41,688 bases of DNA from Deltaproteobacteria bacterium (GTDB lineage Bacteria > Desulfobacterota > RBG-13-43-22). The translations under genes were made by a program, and so were the position numbers. The stretch is from contig JACRCK010000099.1 in assembly GCA_016219065.1 (NCBI GenBank), forward strand, positions 1 to 41,688. Reading direction: 5' to 3'. Below are positions 23,391-32,001 of this stretch, piece after piece (positions within the stretch are counted from its first letter, which is position 1; each line of letters opens with the position of its first letter). A model generated the notes under the pieces. The model searched no databases. It saw nothing but the letters and a program-made list of their open reading frames with translations, and was not told the origin of the DNA.

Positions 23391-24596
23391 TTAGCGTTCT
23401 TTCCAGGGTTTATGGGGATAGAGGTATTTGCTGGTGGCAAATTCTTTGGGCCAGACGCACTCGAGCTTGCCCTTGTTCCATTGGACCAAATAGGTGGCCA
23501 CTTTGTTCTGGTTGGTTTTTTTATCGTAAGCGATGAATTTTACCCGACCGAAACTGGTCATGATGTTGGTCGCGGCCAGGGCCTGCCGGATATCTTCGTT
23601 GGCGAACGACTTGGTCCTTTTCAGGACATCGGCAATCACGAACATGGCCGCGTAGGCCTCGGCGCCATGGTATTCCGTGTCTTTACCGTGGAGCTTTTTG
23701 TAGTTTTTGAAATAATCCATCGCCCCGGGGAAGGGGAGGCTGGGGACCCACAAGGTGGCGGAAAATACCCCATCCGTAGCCTTACCGGCGTTCTGGTAGA
23801 ATTCGGGCAGGGTGAAGCCGGCGGCCCCGCCCACGAAAAGTTTGGGGTTGATATCCAACTCCATGGACTGCCGCATGAGGAGAGAGGCATCCATGATATA
23901 AGAGATCATGTAAATGAGATCCGGGTTGGCATTTTTTACTTTGATCAGGAGGGGCTTGAAATCCACGGCGCCCTTTTCGTAGCCTTCCTTGATCAGCACC
24001 TGAATCCCTAACTGCTGGCAGGATTTTTCAAACTCCTTGGACCCGCTGGTCCCGAACAGGGAATTTTCAAAAAGGATGGCGGCCGTTTTCGGTTTGGCCA
24101 CCTCCTTCAAAAAGGTCTCCGCCGCCTCGGAATATTCACTGACCGGGGGATTTAGGCGAAAGACAAAATTCCAGCCCTGCTCCGTAATAATATCGGCAGC
24201 GCCGGTGTTGATTAGAAAAGGCATTTTGTTTTGCTGGGCCACTCCGGCAATAGCCCGGGTTTCGGAGCTGCCGTACCCCCCGCCCAACATTACGACCTTG
24301 TCCTTGGAAATGAGTTTTTCGGCCGCGGCCCGGGCGATATCGGGTTTGCCGGTATCATCCTCAAACAATAATTCGATTTTAGCGCCTTTGACCCCTCCGG
24401 CCTTGTTGATTTCATTGAGCGCCATCAGAAATGAGTTTTTCTCGATTTCCCCGAACGCCGCCTGACCCCCGGTTAAGGGCAGAATGATCCCTACCTTGAT
24501 GATATTTTGGGCCGTCGCCGGGGTCATTCCAACGAGGAATCCGAAAAAGAACCCCACCATTAAAGATACCACCGTCCAGCGCTTCCAACTGTTCAT
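23391..24596 (-). CDS. livK: Liv-type ABC substrate-binding protein (operon 1)
   Basis: 401 residues from the ATG at 24596, with AGAGGAGG six bases upstream. Residues 1-29 are a signal peptide (TPATA-Q). The mature part begins IIKVGIILPLTGGQAAFGEI, and shows GGYGSSETRAIAGVAQQNKM, PFLINTGAADIITEQG, FRLNPPVSEYSEAAETFL, and YGAEAYAAMFVIADVL-like C-lobe helices. Type I fold of the LivK/Peripla_BP_6 family. The order K-H-M-G-F is the canonical gene order. Ligand unknown: branched-chain amino acids are the classical substrate, but in anaerobic Desulfobacterota such cassettes often serve aromatic acids, fatty acids or amides. Confidence 0.93.
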   Translation of the reverse strand: MNSWKRWTVVSLMVGFFFGFLVGMTPATAQNIIKVGIILPLTGGQAAFGEIEKNSFLMALNEINKAGGVKGAKIELLFEDDTGKPDIARAAAEKLISKDKVVMLGGGYGSSETRAIAGVAQQNKMPFLINTGAADIITEQGWNFVFRLNPPVSEYSEAAETFLKEVAKPKTAAILFENSLFGTSGSKEFEKSCQQLGIQVLIKEGYEKGAVDFKPLLIKVKNANPDLIYMISYIMDASLLMRQSMELDINPKLFVGGAAGFTLPEFYQNAGKATDGVFSATLWVPSLPFPGAMDYFKNYKKLHGKDTEYHGAEAYAAMFVIADVLKRTKSFANEDIRQALAATNIMTSFGRVKFIAYDKKTNQNKVATYLVQWNKGKLECVWPKEFATSKYLYPHKPWKER

Positions 24597-24787
24597 GTCG
24601 CTTCCTCCTCTATGATGAAAATTTTGCAACCCGTCAGCTCCTGAAAACAGCCAAATCCCGGAACCGTCCTCCGCCGGCCTGGAGCCACTCTTCCCAGGGA
24701 AAAAACATAACAGGGGTTTACCCGGCTTCAACGATTTTTCAGTCGGGCATCACCGAAGGTAAGTTTATGAACTAATTAATAATATTA

Positions 24788-24816
24788 CAATTATTAAAAA
24801 ACGGTTTGATTGTCAA
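24788..24816 (-). promoter_or_regulatory. Sigma70-type promoter candidate for livK operon 1
   Basis: Minus strand: TTGACA (24816-24811), 17 bases, TAATTG (24793-24788), within AT-rich DNA about 190 bases before the livK start. The -10 box is poor. Confidence 0.35.
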
Positions 24817-24857
24817 GGGAAAAACTTGAAGGGCGGGTATTTCCGCAACCGGCAAAT

Positions 24858-24892
24858 CCCTTGACGAAGCACCCGTGAAACGGTACCATTTA
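24858..24892 (+). promoter_or_regulatory. Heat-shock (sigma32)-like promoter of lon, leaderless start
   Basis: CCCTTGA (24858-24864) and CCATTTA (24886-24892) match the -35 and -10 boxes of sigma32 promoters; the spacing also permits a sigma70 reading (TTGACG, 17 bases, TACCAT). Either way the transcript would begin at about 24896-24898, which is the ATG of lon. No ribosome site precedes that ATG. A second CTTGAA is found at 24825. Lon is a heat-shock protein in many bacteria. Confidence 0.55.
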
Positions 24893-24896
24893 GCCC

Positions 24897-27320
24897 ATGG
24901 CCAATCAGGACTTCGAATTCGAAATCGAAAAAATCATCGGCGAAAGCCACAAAGAATTGCCCATCCCCCCCACCCTGCCGCTCGTGCCGGTGCGGGACAC
25001 CGTGATTTTCGCCAACATGATCCTGCCCTTGATTGTGGCCCGGGAGGGCTCCATCCAGGCTGTGGAACGGGCGGTAGCCCAGGACCGGCTGATTTTCCTG
25101 GTGGCCCAGAAGGACCAAACCGTCGAAGAACCGGGGCCCGAGGATCTCTATACCGTCGGCAGCGTCGGCCTGGTCTTGCGCATGATGAAACTGGGCGACG
25201 GCCGCCTGAAAATCCTGGTGCAGGGGATTACCCGGGCCCGGATTATGGAGTTTCTGGAGTTGCGGCCCTGGCTGCGGATCCGTCTGGAGCCGGTTCCGGA
25301 CCTGACGGTCGGCCGGCCGCCGGTCGAAATCGAGGCCTTGATGCGCAACGTCCGGGAGCAGAGCGAAAAAATTCTCTCCCTCAAGGGACTGCTGTCCCAG
25401 GATATCATCGCCATCTTGAACAGCGTCGAAGAACCGGGGCTACTGGCCGACCTGGTGGCCTCCAACCTCCGGCTGCGGATCGAAGAATTTCAGACGTTGC
25501 TGGAACAGGTCGATCCCTTCGAGCGCCTGCAGAAGGTCAACGAACATCTGGGCAAGGAAGTGGAAGTCTCCACCGTCCAGGCCCGCATCCAGTCGGAGGC
25601 CAAGGAGGAGATGTCCCGCAATCAACGGGATTATTACCTGCGGGAACAACTGCGGGCCATCCGGCGCGAACTGGGAGAATTCGACGAACGGAGCCAGGAA
25701 CTGGCGGAGTACAAGGCCCAGATCGACGGCCTCCATCTGCCCCCGGAAGCCAAGGAAGAGGCCCTGAAACAGGTTTCCCGGCTGGAACAGATGCACCCCG
25801 ATTCCGCCGAAACCTCCATCGTCCGCACCTACCTGGACTGGATCGTCGGCCTGCCCTGGGACAAAAAAACCAAGGACAAGATCGAGGTCAAAACCGCCGA
25901 ACGCATCCTGAACGAGGATCATTACGACCTGACCAAAGTCAAGGAACGGATACTGGAATATTTGAGCGTTCGCAAGCTGAATCCGCGGATGAAAGGCCCC
26001 ATCCTCTGCTTCGTCGGACCGCCGGGCGTCGGGAAGACTTCCCTGGGCCGCTCCATCGCCCGGGCCCTGTGGAGAAAGTTCCTGCGCATCTCCTTGGGCG
26101 GGGTCCGGGACGAGGCGGAAATTCGCGGGCATCGGCGCACCTATATCGGGGCCCTGCCAGGACGCATCCTCCAGGGGCTGAAGCAGGTCGGGGTCAACAA
26201 TCCGGTATTCATGATGGACGAAATCGATAAACTGGGGGCCGATTACCGGGGCAACCCGGGGGCGGCGCTGCTGGAGGTCCTCGACCCGGAACAAAATTTT
26301 TCCTTCAGCGACCATTACCTGAGTCTGCCTTTCGACCTGTCGGCGGTTATGTTCATCACCACGGCCAATCTGGGCGATCCCATCCCCTCGGCCCTGCGGG
26401 ACCGGATGGAGATCATCGAAATTTCCGGGTACTCGGCCGAGGAAAAACTGGAGATCGCCCGGGTTTACCTCTGGCCGCGGCAGATCCGGGAAAACGGCCT
26501 GAAACCGGAACAATTGTCCATCAACCGCGAGACCCTGCTGAAAATCATCAACGAATATACCGAAGAAGCCGGACTGCGGGGCCTGGAAAAAGAAATCGGC
26601 ACCATCTGCCGCAAAATCGCCCGGAAAGTGGCCGAAGGGAACAAAGGCCCCTTCAAAATTACGCGCAACAATCTCCACCGTTTTCTGGGTGCCCCCACCT
26701 ATTTGCCGGACGAAATCCGCAAGGTCCATGAAGTCGGAGTGGCCACCGGATTGGCCTGGACTTCGACGGGGGGCGAGGTCCTCTATATCGAAACGACGGT
26801 CATGAAAGGAAAAGGGAATTTCCTGCTTACCGGTCAGCTCGGCGAGGTCATGAAGGAATCGGGTCAGGCGGCCTTGAGTTACGCCCGGTCCCGGAGCCGG
26901 AAATACCATTTAAAAGAAACCGATTTTGACCAGTGGGACATACATGTCCATGTCCCGGCCGGGGCCATCCCCAAGGACGGTCCGTCGGCCGGCATCACCA
27001 TGGCCGTGTCGCTGCTGTCGGCCTTGACCGGGATACCGGTCAACAAGGACATCGCTTTGACCGGAGAGATCACCCTGCGGGGCAAGATCCTGCCCATCGG
27101 CGGCCTGAAGGAAAAAACGCTGGCCGCCATCCGGGCCAAAATAAAGACCATTCTCATCCCGGAACAAAACCAAAAAGACCTGGAGGAACTTCCCCGGTCC
27201 ATCCGCCGGCGCATCCAATTGATCCCGGTTCGGGATATGGACCAGGTCCTCGAGCAGGCCCTGATCCGTTCGCCGTCCAAAGCCCGGCAAAAATCAGCGG
27301 TGCGCAAGGGCCGGAAATGA
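24897..27320 (+). CDS. lon: ATP-dependent protease Lon
   Basis: 807 residues, standard for LonA. Residues about 25-225 form the substrate-binding LON domain (PTLPLVPVRDTVIFANMILP), about 230-340 the coiled linker, about 345-600 the AAA+ ATPase (Walker A GPPGVGKTS at 374-382, Walker B VFMMDEIDKLG, sensor ITTANLGDPI), and about 605-790 the protease. The catalytic dyad is present: Ser697 in PKDGPSAGITM and Lys740 in GGLKEK. It degrades misfolded and regulatory proteins in the cytoplasm. It shares ATGA with the following larC. Odd points are the lack of a leader and this partner. Confidence 0.97.
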   Translation: MANQDFEFEIEKIIGESHKELPIPPTLPLVPVRDTVIFANMILPLIVAREGSIQAVERAVAQDRLIFLVAQKDQTVEEPGPEDLYTVGSVGLVLRMMKLGDGRLKILVQGITRARIMEFLELRPWLRIRLEPVPDLTVGRPPVEIEALMRNVREQSEKILSLKGLLSQDIIAILNSVEEPGLLADLVASNLRLRIEEFQTLLEQVDPFERLQKVNEHLGKEVEVSTVQARIQSEAKEEMSRNQRDYYLREQLRAIRRELGEFDERSQELAEYKAQIDGLHLPPEAKEEALKQVSRLEQMHPDSAETSIVRTYLDWIVGLPWDKKTKDKIEVKTAERILNEDHYDLTKVKERILEYLSVRKLNPRMKGPILCFVGPPGVGKTSLGRSIARALWRKFLRISLGGVRDEAEIRGHRRTYIGALPGRILQGLKQVGVNNPVFMMDEIDKLGADYRGNPGAALLEVLDPEQNFSFSDHYLSLPFDLSAVMFITTANLGDPIPSALRDRMEIIEISGYSAEEKLEIARVYLWPRQIRENGLKPEQLSINRETLLKIINEYTEEAGLRGLEKEIGTICRKIARKVAEGNKGPFKITRNNLHRFLGAPTYLPDEIRKVHEVGVATGLAWTSTGGEVLYIETTVMKGKGNFLLTGQLGEVMKESGQAALSYARSRSRKYHLKETDFDQWDIHVHVPAGAIPKDGPSAGITMAVSLLSALTGIPVNKDIALTGEITLRGKILPIGGLKEKTLAAIRAKIKTILIPEQNQKDLEELPRSIRRRIQLIPVRDMDQVLEQALIRSPSKARQKSAVRKGRK

Positions 27321-28516
27321 TCATCGCCTATTTTGACTGTTTCTCCGGGATCAGCGGCGATATGGTGCTGGGGGCCTGGCTGGATCTGGGGTTGCCCCGG
27401 AAATTGCTGCGTTCCACCCTGGCGGCCCTGGACCTGCCCCCTTTCCGCCTGACGGTCCGCCGGGGGGAACGGGGCGGATTGAGCGGACTGCGGGTGGAGG
27501 TCCGGGGGAAAAAAAAGGACCCTTTCCCCCGTCATTACGGAGAACTGCAGAAACTGCTGCAAAAGAGCGGTCTGGATCCGGCGGTCCGGGAAAAAGCCCT
27601 GACGGGCTTGCGCTACCTGGCCGAAGTGGAAGCCCGCATCCATAACCTGTCCGTCGACTCCGTCCACTTTCACGAGATCGGAGCCCTGGATACGATCGTG
27701 GATCTGGTTGGGGCCGCCCTGGGCTTTCATTATTTTCAGGTCGACGAGGTCCAGGCTTCCCCCCTGCCGGCCGGACGGGGCTGGGTCCAGAGCCAGCATG
27801 GACCGCTGCCCTTGCCCGCCCCGGCCGCCCTGGCGCTGCTTCAGGGGGCGGCCCTGGTCCCCTCCGCTTCCGACCGGGAACTGGTCACCCCCACCGGCGC
27901 CGCCATTCTCAAGACCTGGGCCCGGGTGTTCGGGCCGCCGCCGGTCATGACCTTGAAGGCCGTGGGCTACGGATTGGGGCTCCAGGAACTGGCCGATCGT
28001 CCCAACGCCCTGCGCCTCTGGCTGGGGGAAAACGCGGCCCCCGCCGCCACGGAAAAAATCCTGGTGCTGGAAACCAATGTCGACGACATGAACCCCCAGT
28101 GGTATGATTACCTGCTGGAACGCCTTTTCCAGGCCGGCGCCCTCGACTGCCTGCTGCTTCCCTGCCAGATGAAAAAGAACCGGCCAGGTACGCTGCTTCA
28201 AGTCCTGTGCCGGCCCGCGGACAGTCCGGTCTTGTCCGGGCTGCTGCTGGCCGAAACCACCACCCTCGGCGTCCGCTTTCAGGAAGCCGGCCGCTGGGTC
28301 CTGGACCGGAAGGGACGCCGCCTGGCCACTCCCTGGGGGGTTATGGGCCTCAAAGAGGTGCGGCGCCCCGGAAGGTCCAAAAACGGCTTCCGCGATTATT
28401 CCCTAGAATACGAGGACCTCAAAAAAGCGGCCGCCCGGGAACGAAAATCATTGAAAGAAATGGAAGGACTGATCCGGGGCTGGATCGAACGTCGCGATTC
28501 TCCTTGCCGCAACTGA
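27317..28516 (+). CDS. larC: Nickel-pincer cofactor biosynthesis protein LarC
   Basis: 399 residues. The ATG at 27317 overlaps the lon stop (ATGA). N-terminus MIIAYFDCFSGISGDMVLGA is the family signature, followed by the His-rich VDSVHFHEIGALDTIVDLVG (about 111-130), PLPAPAALALLQG, ELVTPTGAAIL, and the second domain LVLETNVDDMNPQWYDYLLERL, MKKNRPGTLLQVLC and TTLGVRF. LarC inserts nickel into the pincer cofactor used by lactate racemase and other enzymes, using CTP. In some species larC is made by a programmed frameshift; here it is one continuous frame. larA, larB and larE are not in the window. Confidence 0.94.
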   Translation: MIIAYFDCFSGISGDMVLGAWLDLGLPRKLLRSTLAALDLPPFRLTVRRGERGGLSGLRVEVRGKKKDPFPRHYGELQKLLQKSGLDPAVREKALTGLRYLAEVEARIHNLSVDSVHFHEIGALDTIVDLVGAALGFHYFQVDEVQASPLPAGRGWVQSQHGPLPLPAPAALALLQGAALVPSASDRELVTPTGAAILKTWARVFGPPPVMTLKAVGYGLGLQELADRPNALRLWLGENAAPAATEKILVLETNVDDMNPQWYDYLLERLFQAGALDCLLLPCQMKKNRPGTLLQVLCRPADSPVLSGLLLAETTTLGVRFQEAGRWVLDRKGRRLATPWGVMGLKEVRRPGRSKNGFRDYSLEYEDLKKAAARERKSLKEMEGLIRGWIERRDSPCRN

Positions 28517-28538
28517 GGGCTTCTGGTATAGTTTATTA

Positions 28539-28564
28539 CCCCCGCGGCGTAAAGCCTTCGGGGG
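28539..28564 (+). promoter_or_regulatory. Hairpin in the larC-greA gap
   Basis: CCCCCG and CGGGGG pair, with inner GGC/GCC. It lies 29 bases before the greA start and may be a leader structure or weak terminator; there is no T-run. Confidence 0.35.
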
Positions 28565-28592
28565 AACGTGTTTTTGAAAGGGAGCATTTTTT

Positions 28593-29069
28593 ATGGATCG
28601 TACCCCCATCACCCAAGCCGGATTGGATCGCCTGCGCGAGGAACTGCGCCGGCTGGAAGTCGAGGAGCGGCCGGTGGTCATCAAGGCCATTGCCGAAGCC
28701 CGGGCTCACGGCGATCTCTCCGAAAACGCGGAGTATCATGCCGCCAAAGAACGGCAATCTTTCATCGAAGGACGCATCGGGGAACTGCACGCTAAAATCG
28801 CCACCTCCGAAGTGATCGATTGCTCCCGGCTACCCTCGGACCGGGTGATTTTCGGCTGTACCGTGTTGATCACCGATCAGGATACCGGAGAAGAATTGAA
28901 GCTGCGGCTGGTCGGCCCGGACGAATCGGACGTGGATAACGGGGATATCTCGGTCATCTCGCCGCTGGGCCGGGCCCTCATCGGCAAAGAGCCGGGGGAT
29001 GAATTTCAGGTGCAGACCCCGGGAGGCGTGCGGCAGTTGGAAGTTCTGGACATTGTCAATCCGGAGTAA
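28593..29069 (+). CDS. greA: Transcription elongation factor GreA
   Basis: 158 residues, the usual length. AAAGGGAG lies eight bases before the ATG. Residues 1-75 form the coiled-coil finger (ITQAGLDRLREELRRLE, IAEARAHGDLSENAEYHAAK with the acidic tip DLSENAEY), and about 80-158 the FKBP-like domain ending GRALIGKEPGDEFQVQTPGG and VLDIVNPE. It inserts its tip in the RNA polymerase channel and rescues arrested complexes by transcript cleavage. Confidence 0.97.
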   Translation: MDRTPITQAGLDRLREELRRLEVEERPVVIKAIAEARAHGDLSENAEYHAAKERQSFIEGRIGELHAKIATSEVIDCSRLPSDRVIFGCTVLITDQDTGEELKLRLVGPDESDVDNGDISVISPLGRALIGKEPGDEFQVQTPGGVRQLEVLDIVNPE

Positions 29070-29071
29070 CC

Positions 29072-29638
29072 TTGGATGTAGTCCTTTTTCGCTGGATCAA
29101 TCAGGGGAGCCGTAACCCCTTCTTCGACCAGGTGATGCCCTTCATCACCGAATTCGATCATTTTCGGTTTCCGCTGCTGGGGCTGTGGCTGATCCTGTTT
29201 TTCTGGGGCCGCCGGGATACCAAAGTCACCCTGCTGCTGCTGGCCGCCCTGATCGGGATTCTGGATTATTCCAACAGTTTTTTTTTCAAACACCTGTTTG
29301 CCAGGCCCCGCCCCTGCCAGGTCTTGGCGGACGCTCATGTTTTCTGGCCCTGCCCCCGTTCCTTTTCCTTTCCTTCCAACCATGCCGCCAACATTTTCGG
29401 CGCCGCTTTTTTCCTGTCCTTCCTTTACCGTTCCTGGTCCCCCTTATTTCTTTTTCTGGCGGTGCTGGTAGGCTACTCCCGGGTTTATGTGGGCGAGCAT
29501 TATCCGGTGGACGTGCTGGGCGGGGCGCTCCTGGGCGCCCTGGGAGCCGGTTTGATGCTGCTGCTCCGCTGGCAGGTCTTGAGCGGGTGGGAAAACCGCC
29601 AAGCCAGCGGAACGGGAAAGGACGGAACGAGTTTTTGA
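29072..29638 (+). CDS. PAP2-family membrane phosphatase (undecaprenyl-diphosphatase-like)
   Basis: 188 residues from a TTG at 29072, two bases after greA, with GGAG five bases upstream. Five or six membrane helices. The three phosphatase motifs are present: KHLFARPRP (about 75-83), FPSNHAAN (about 102-109) and SRVYVGEHYPVD (about 136-147) with the catalytic His. It probably dephosphorylates a lipid diphosphate such as undecaprenyl-PP at the outer face of the inner membrane; phosphatidate or lipid A substrates are possible. Last gene of the plus-strand group, meeting a minus-strand gene. Confidence 0.88.
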   Translation: MDVVLFRWINQGSRNPFFDQVMPFITEFDHFRFPLLGLWLILFFWGRRDTKVTLLLLAALIGILDYSNSFFFKHLFARPRPCQVLADAHVFWPCPRSFSFPSNHAANIFGAAFFLSFLYRSWSPLFLFLAVLVGYSRVYVGEHYPVDVLGGALLGALGAGLMLLLRWQVLSGWENRQASGTGKDGTSF

Positions 29639-29733
29639 TGCAAGGAAGAGGTATATAGCCTCCCGCTCCCGAGTTGTCCCGGGCGGCTAGGCCGGTTAGG
29701 GATAAACCCCAACCCTACGTTAATACCTTTGAA

Positions 29734-29760
29734 ATTCGAAGTTCAGTGTTCGCTGTTCGA
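29734..29760. repeat. Loose GATGTT-like array in the convergent gap
   Basis: AAGTTCAGTGTTCGCTGTTCGA: degenerate copies of the TTCGATG unit found at 11971 and 16448, between convergent genes. Confidence 0.4.
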
Positions 29761-29788
29761 TTTATTCGGGATTAATTTCCTTTTACCT

Positions 29789-30247
29789 TTATCCTTTATC
29801 CTTTTTTTTCACGCAGGTGTCCTCCTCCAGGTCCGGTTTTTCCGTGGGTTCCTCACGATTTTTCCCGGATGTCGACTGGAGGAGTTTCAACAGTCCGTCC
29901 AGGTCCCCCTGCTGTTGCTGATAGAGGCTCTGGATCGAATGCTCCAAGCTGGTCAGTCGGGATTCCAGGGAACCCTCCCGGCGGCTGAACCAGTAATAGA
30001 GAAAGAGCCCCACGGCCAGGACCGCCGCCAGGACCAGTACCAGCAGCACCGTCAGCAGAACCGGGTAGTTGATCACCAGGCGGCCGCGATCGCCGGATGG
30101 ACTCCCCGGATATAGCGGGTTCCCCTGGCCGAGGAAACCGACGCCGGCCAGCCAGGCGGCCTGGACCGGTTCCGCTACCGCTCCCGGCCAACCGAGCAAA
30201 AAGGCGGCCCGCAGGCCGCCCTTCTCATCCCTTTTAAGTCCTTTCAT
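29789..30247 (-). CDS. Small single-span membrane protein with coiled coil
   Basis: 152 residues from the ATG at 30247; GGGGGGA upstream and 17 bases from the ligase stop. Residues about 1-58 are of low similarity to anything; about 60-87 form one strong membrane helix (YPVLLTVLLVLVLAAVLAVG), then SRREGSLESRLTSLEHSIQS, a short coiled coil, and a charged tail. No known family. A GTG at about 30073 would begin just before the membrane helix and is an alternative start. Same direction as the ligase gene and probably in its operon; a membrane anchor or assembly factor is a guess. Confidence 0.5.
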   Translation of the reverse strand: MKGLKRDEKGGLRAAFLLGWPGAVAEPVQAAWLAGVGFLGQGNPLYPGSPSGDRGRLVINYPVLLTVLLVLVLAAVLAVGLFLYYWFSRREGSLESRLTSLEHSIQSLYQQQQGDLDGLLKLLQSTSGKNREEPTEKPDLEEDTCVKKKDKG

Positions 30248-30264
30248 GAGCAGGTCCCCCCGGG

Positions 30265-31923
30265 TTAGGCTTTCAACTTCCCTTTTTCCAGCCTCCGCTT
30301 CTCCTCGTCCCGGATTTCCCGGCGCAGCAGTTTTCCGACCTTGGATTTGGGCAGCATGTCCCGGAACTCGATGTACTGGGGAATTTTATAGGGGGCCAGC
30401 CGCTCCCGGCACCACTTGATCAGTTCCATGCCCCCCACCCCTTTGGCATCGCTTTTCAACACCACAATGGCCTTGATCCGTTCCCCGACCTTGGGGTCCG
30501 GGATACCCACCGCGCAGGCGCCGATGACCGTAGGGTGATCCTGGAGGACGGCCTCGATCTCCGAAGCGGAGACCCGGTACCCTTTGTATTTGATAATATC
30601 GGCCAGGCGTTCCACATAGATTAGTTCCCCGGTCGGAGCCCGGCGGACGAAATCTCCCATGCGGTAAAAGATGCGGTCTTCCACTTGCAGATAGGCCCGG
30701 GCCGTTTCATCCGGTTTGTTCCAGTAGTTTTTCAGGGTAAATTCCGAGGTCACCATCAGCTCCCCCACTTCCCCGTCCGGGACGATTTCCAGCGTTTCGG
30801 GATCCACCACCCGGCAGTCCCGGGATTTCAAGGGCCGGCCGATGGACTGGAGATCCGGTTCCCGGTCCAGACGGTTGTAACAGATATGGCCGGCTTCGGT
30901 GGAACCGTAGACCTGATAGATGGCGACTCCGAATTTTTCCTTCCAGCGGTTGAAGACCTCCAGGGGCAGAACGTCTCCGCCGCAAAAACAATATTTAAGG
31001 CTGCTGATATCATAGCGGTCCAGGCGGTCGTTTTCCAGGATCATGCGGTAGAGGGTCGGGACGCCGAGCAGCCAGCGGACCCGGTAACGGTGGATCGCTT
31101 CCAGGATGGCGTCCACCTGGGGAACGGGCATCAAAATGGTGGTATTGCCCTGGTTGAGCCCCACGGCCATGAAAAAGCCCAGGGCCATGATGTGGAACAG
31201 GGGGTTGACGGCAATGTAGGTATCCCGGCCTTCCTGCAGATAGTCCTTGACCACGTCTTCCATCACGTCCTGGACGTAGGAGGTCATGCTGATATGACTT
31301 CCGGGAACGCCCTTGGGAAAACCGGTGGTCCCGCCGGTATACAGGATATAGGCCAGATCGTTCCAGGGATCGATGGTGACCTGCGGCGGCTGGGGCGGGC
31401 TTTTCAGGACTTCCAGGAAGGGGATGATCCGGCCCCCTTTTTCAACTTTGCCGCCGGGGATTTTGTCGAAGAGGCTGCCGACGGCCCGTTTCCAGAAAGG
31501 CAGGAGATCGGCCAGGTTGGTCACGATGGCCCGTTTCAGGTTAGTGTTGGCCAGGGCTTCCTGCACGTAACTGAAATTGGTGTCGTGGCAGATGATCGTT
31601 TCGGCCCCGGAATCCCGGATCATATATTCGATCTCGTGGGATGTATAGATGGGGGAGACCGGGACGACGGTGGCGCCCGCCTTCTCGATGCCTAGGAAAG
31701 CCACCACCCACTGGATGCAGTTGGAGATGTAGAGGATGACCTTGTCGCCCGGTTTGACGTCCCGCTTGGCCAGGCCGGCGGCGAAGCGGTCCGAAAGTTC
31801 TTTGAGTCGCCGGTAGGAAAACTTTTCTCCGAGATAGACCACGGCCGTATTCCCGGGATACCGCTCTACCATGGCCTCGAAGCGGGCAAAGACCGGTTCA
31901 GCGTGATAATGATTGTTGGACAC
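30265..31923 (-). CDS. Acyl-CoA synthetase (AMP-forming, ANL superfamily)
   Basis: 552 residues from a GTG at 31923. The adenylate-forming motifs are present: P-loop YTGGTTGFPKGVPGSH (about 195-210), YGSTEAGHICYN (A5, about 338-349), RMGDFVRRAPTGELIYVERLA (hinge/A8 region), and LPKSKVGKLLRREI with the catalytic Lys near 530. It activates a carboxylic acid with ATP and CoA to an acyl-CoA. Sequence alone does not tell fatty from aromatic acid. It follows the second Liv-type transporter after 78 bases holding a palindrome, suggesting uptake coupled to CoA activation (vectorial trapping). No signal peptide; cytoplasmic or membrane-peripheral. Confidence 0.9.
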   Translation of the reverse strand: MSNNHYHAEPVFARFEAMVERYPGNTAVVYLGEKFSYRRLKELSDRFAAGLAKRDVKPGDKVILYISNCIQWVVAFLGIEKAGATVVPVSPIYTSHEIEYMIRDSGAETIICHDTNFSYVQEALANTNLKRAIVTNLADLLPFWKRAVGSLFDKIPGGKVEKGGRIIPFLEVLKSPPQPPQVTIDPWNDLAYILYTGGTTGFPKGVPGSHISMTSYVQDVMEDVVKDYLQEGRDTYIAVNPLFHIMALGFFMAVGLNQGNTTILMPVPQVDAILEAIHRYRVRWLLGVPTLYRMILENDRLDRYDISSLKYCFCGGDVLPLEVFNRWKEKFGVAIYQVYGSTEAGHICYNRLDREPDLQSIGRPLKSRDCRVVDPETLEIVPDGEVGELMVTSEFTLKNYWNKPDETARAYLQVEDRIFYRMGDFVRRAPTGELIYVERLADIIKYKGYRVSASEIEAVLQDHPTVIGACAVGIPDPKVGERIKAIVVLKSDAKGVGGMELIKWCRERLAPYKIPQYIEFRDMLPKSKVGKLLRREIRDEEKRRLEKGKLKA

Positions 31924-31951
31924 TCGCAGCTAATCCCTTTTAAGTTTTTAA

Positions 31952-31995
31952 TTGATCCGACGGATCGGTCCGATCCGACTGATCCATCGGATCAA
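31952..31995. repeat. Nested GATC-rich palindrome between livF2 and the ligase
   Basis: TTGATCCG (31952-31959) and CGGATCAA (31988-31995) are perfect complements and enclose GATCGGTCCGATC, itself a palindrome. Multiple GATCCG/CGGATC units allow alternative stems. It could set the ratio of transporter to ligase expression by partial termination or RNA processing. Confidence 0.55.
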
Positions 31996-32001
31996 CTTTA
32001 A

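Larger units (their letters stand above)
24597..24896. other. Divergent control region between the livK operon and lon
   Basis: 300 bases without a gene. It holds an AT-rich centre (about 24770-24800), a minus-strand promoter candidate for livK and a plus-strand promoter directly before lon. No tRNA, riboswitch or repeat recognised. Confidence 0.6.

Noticed and set aside
25440-28201. Long minus-strand open frames opposite lon and larC
   Set aside because: lon and larC show all catalytic motifs; the antisense frames lack a recognisable domain and arise from the codon bias.
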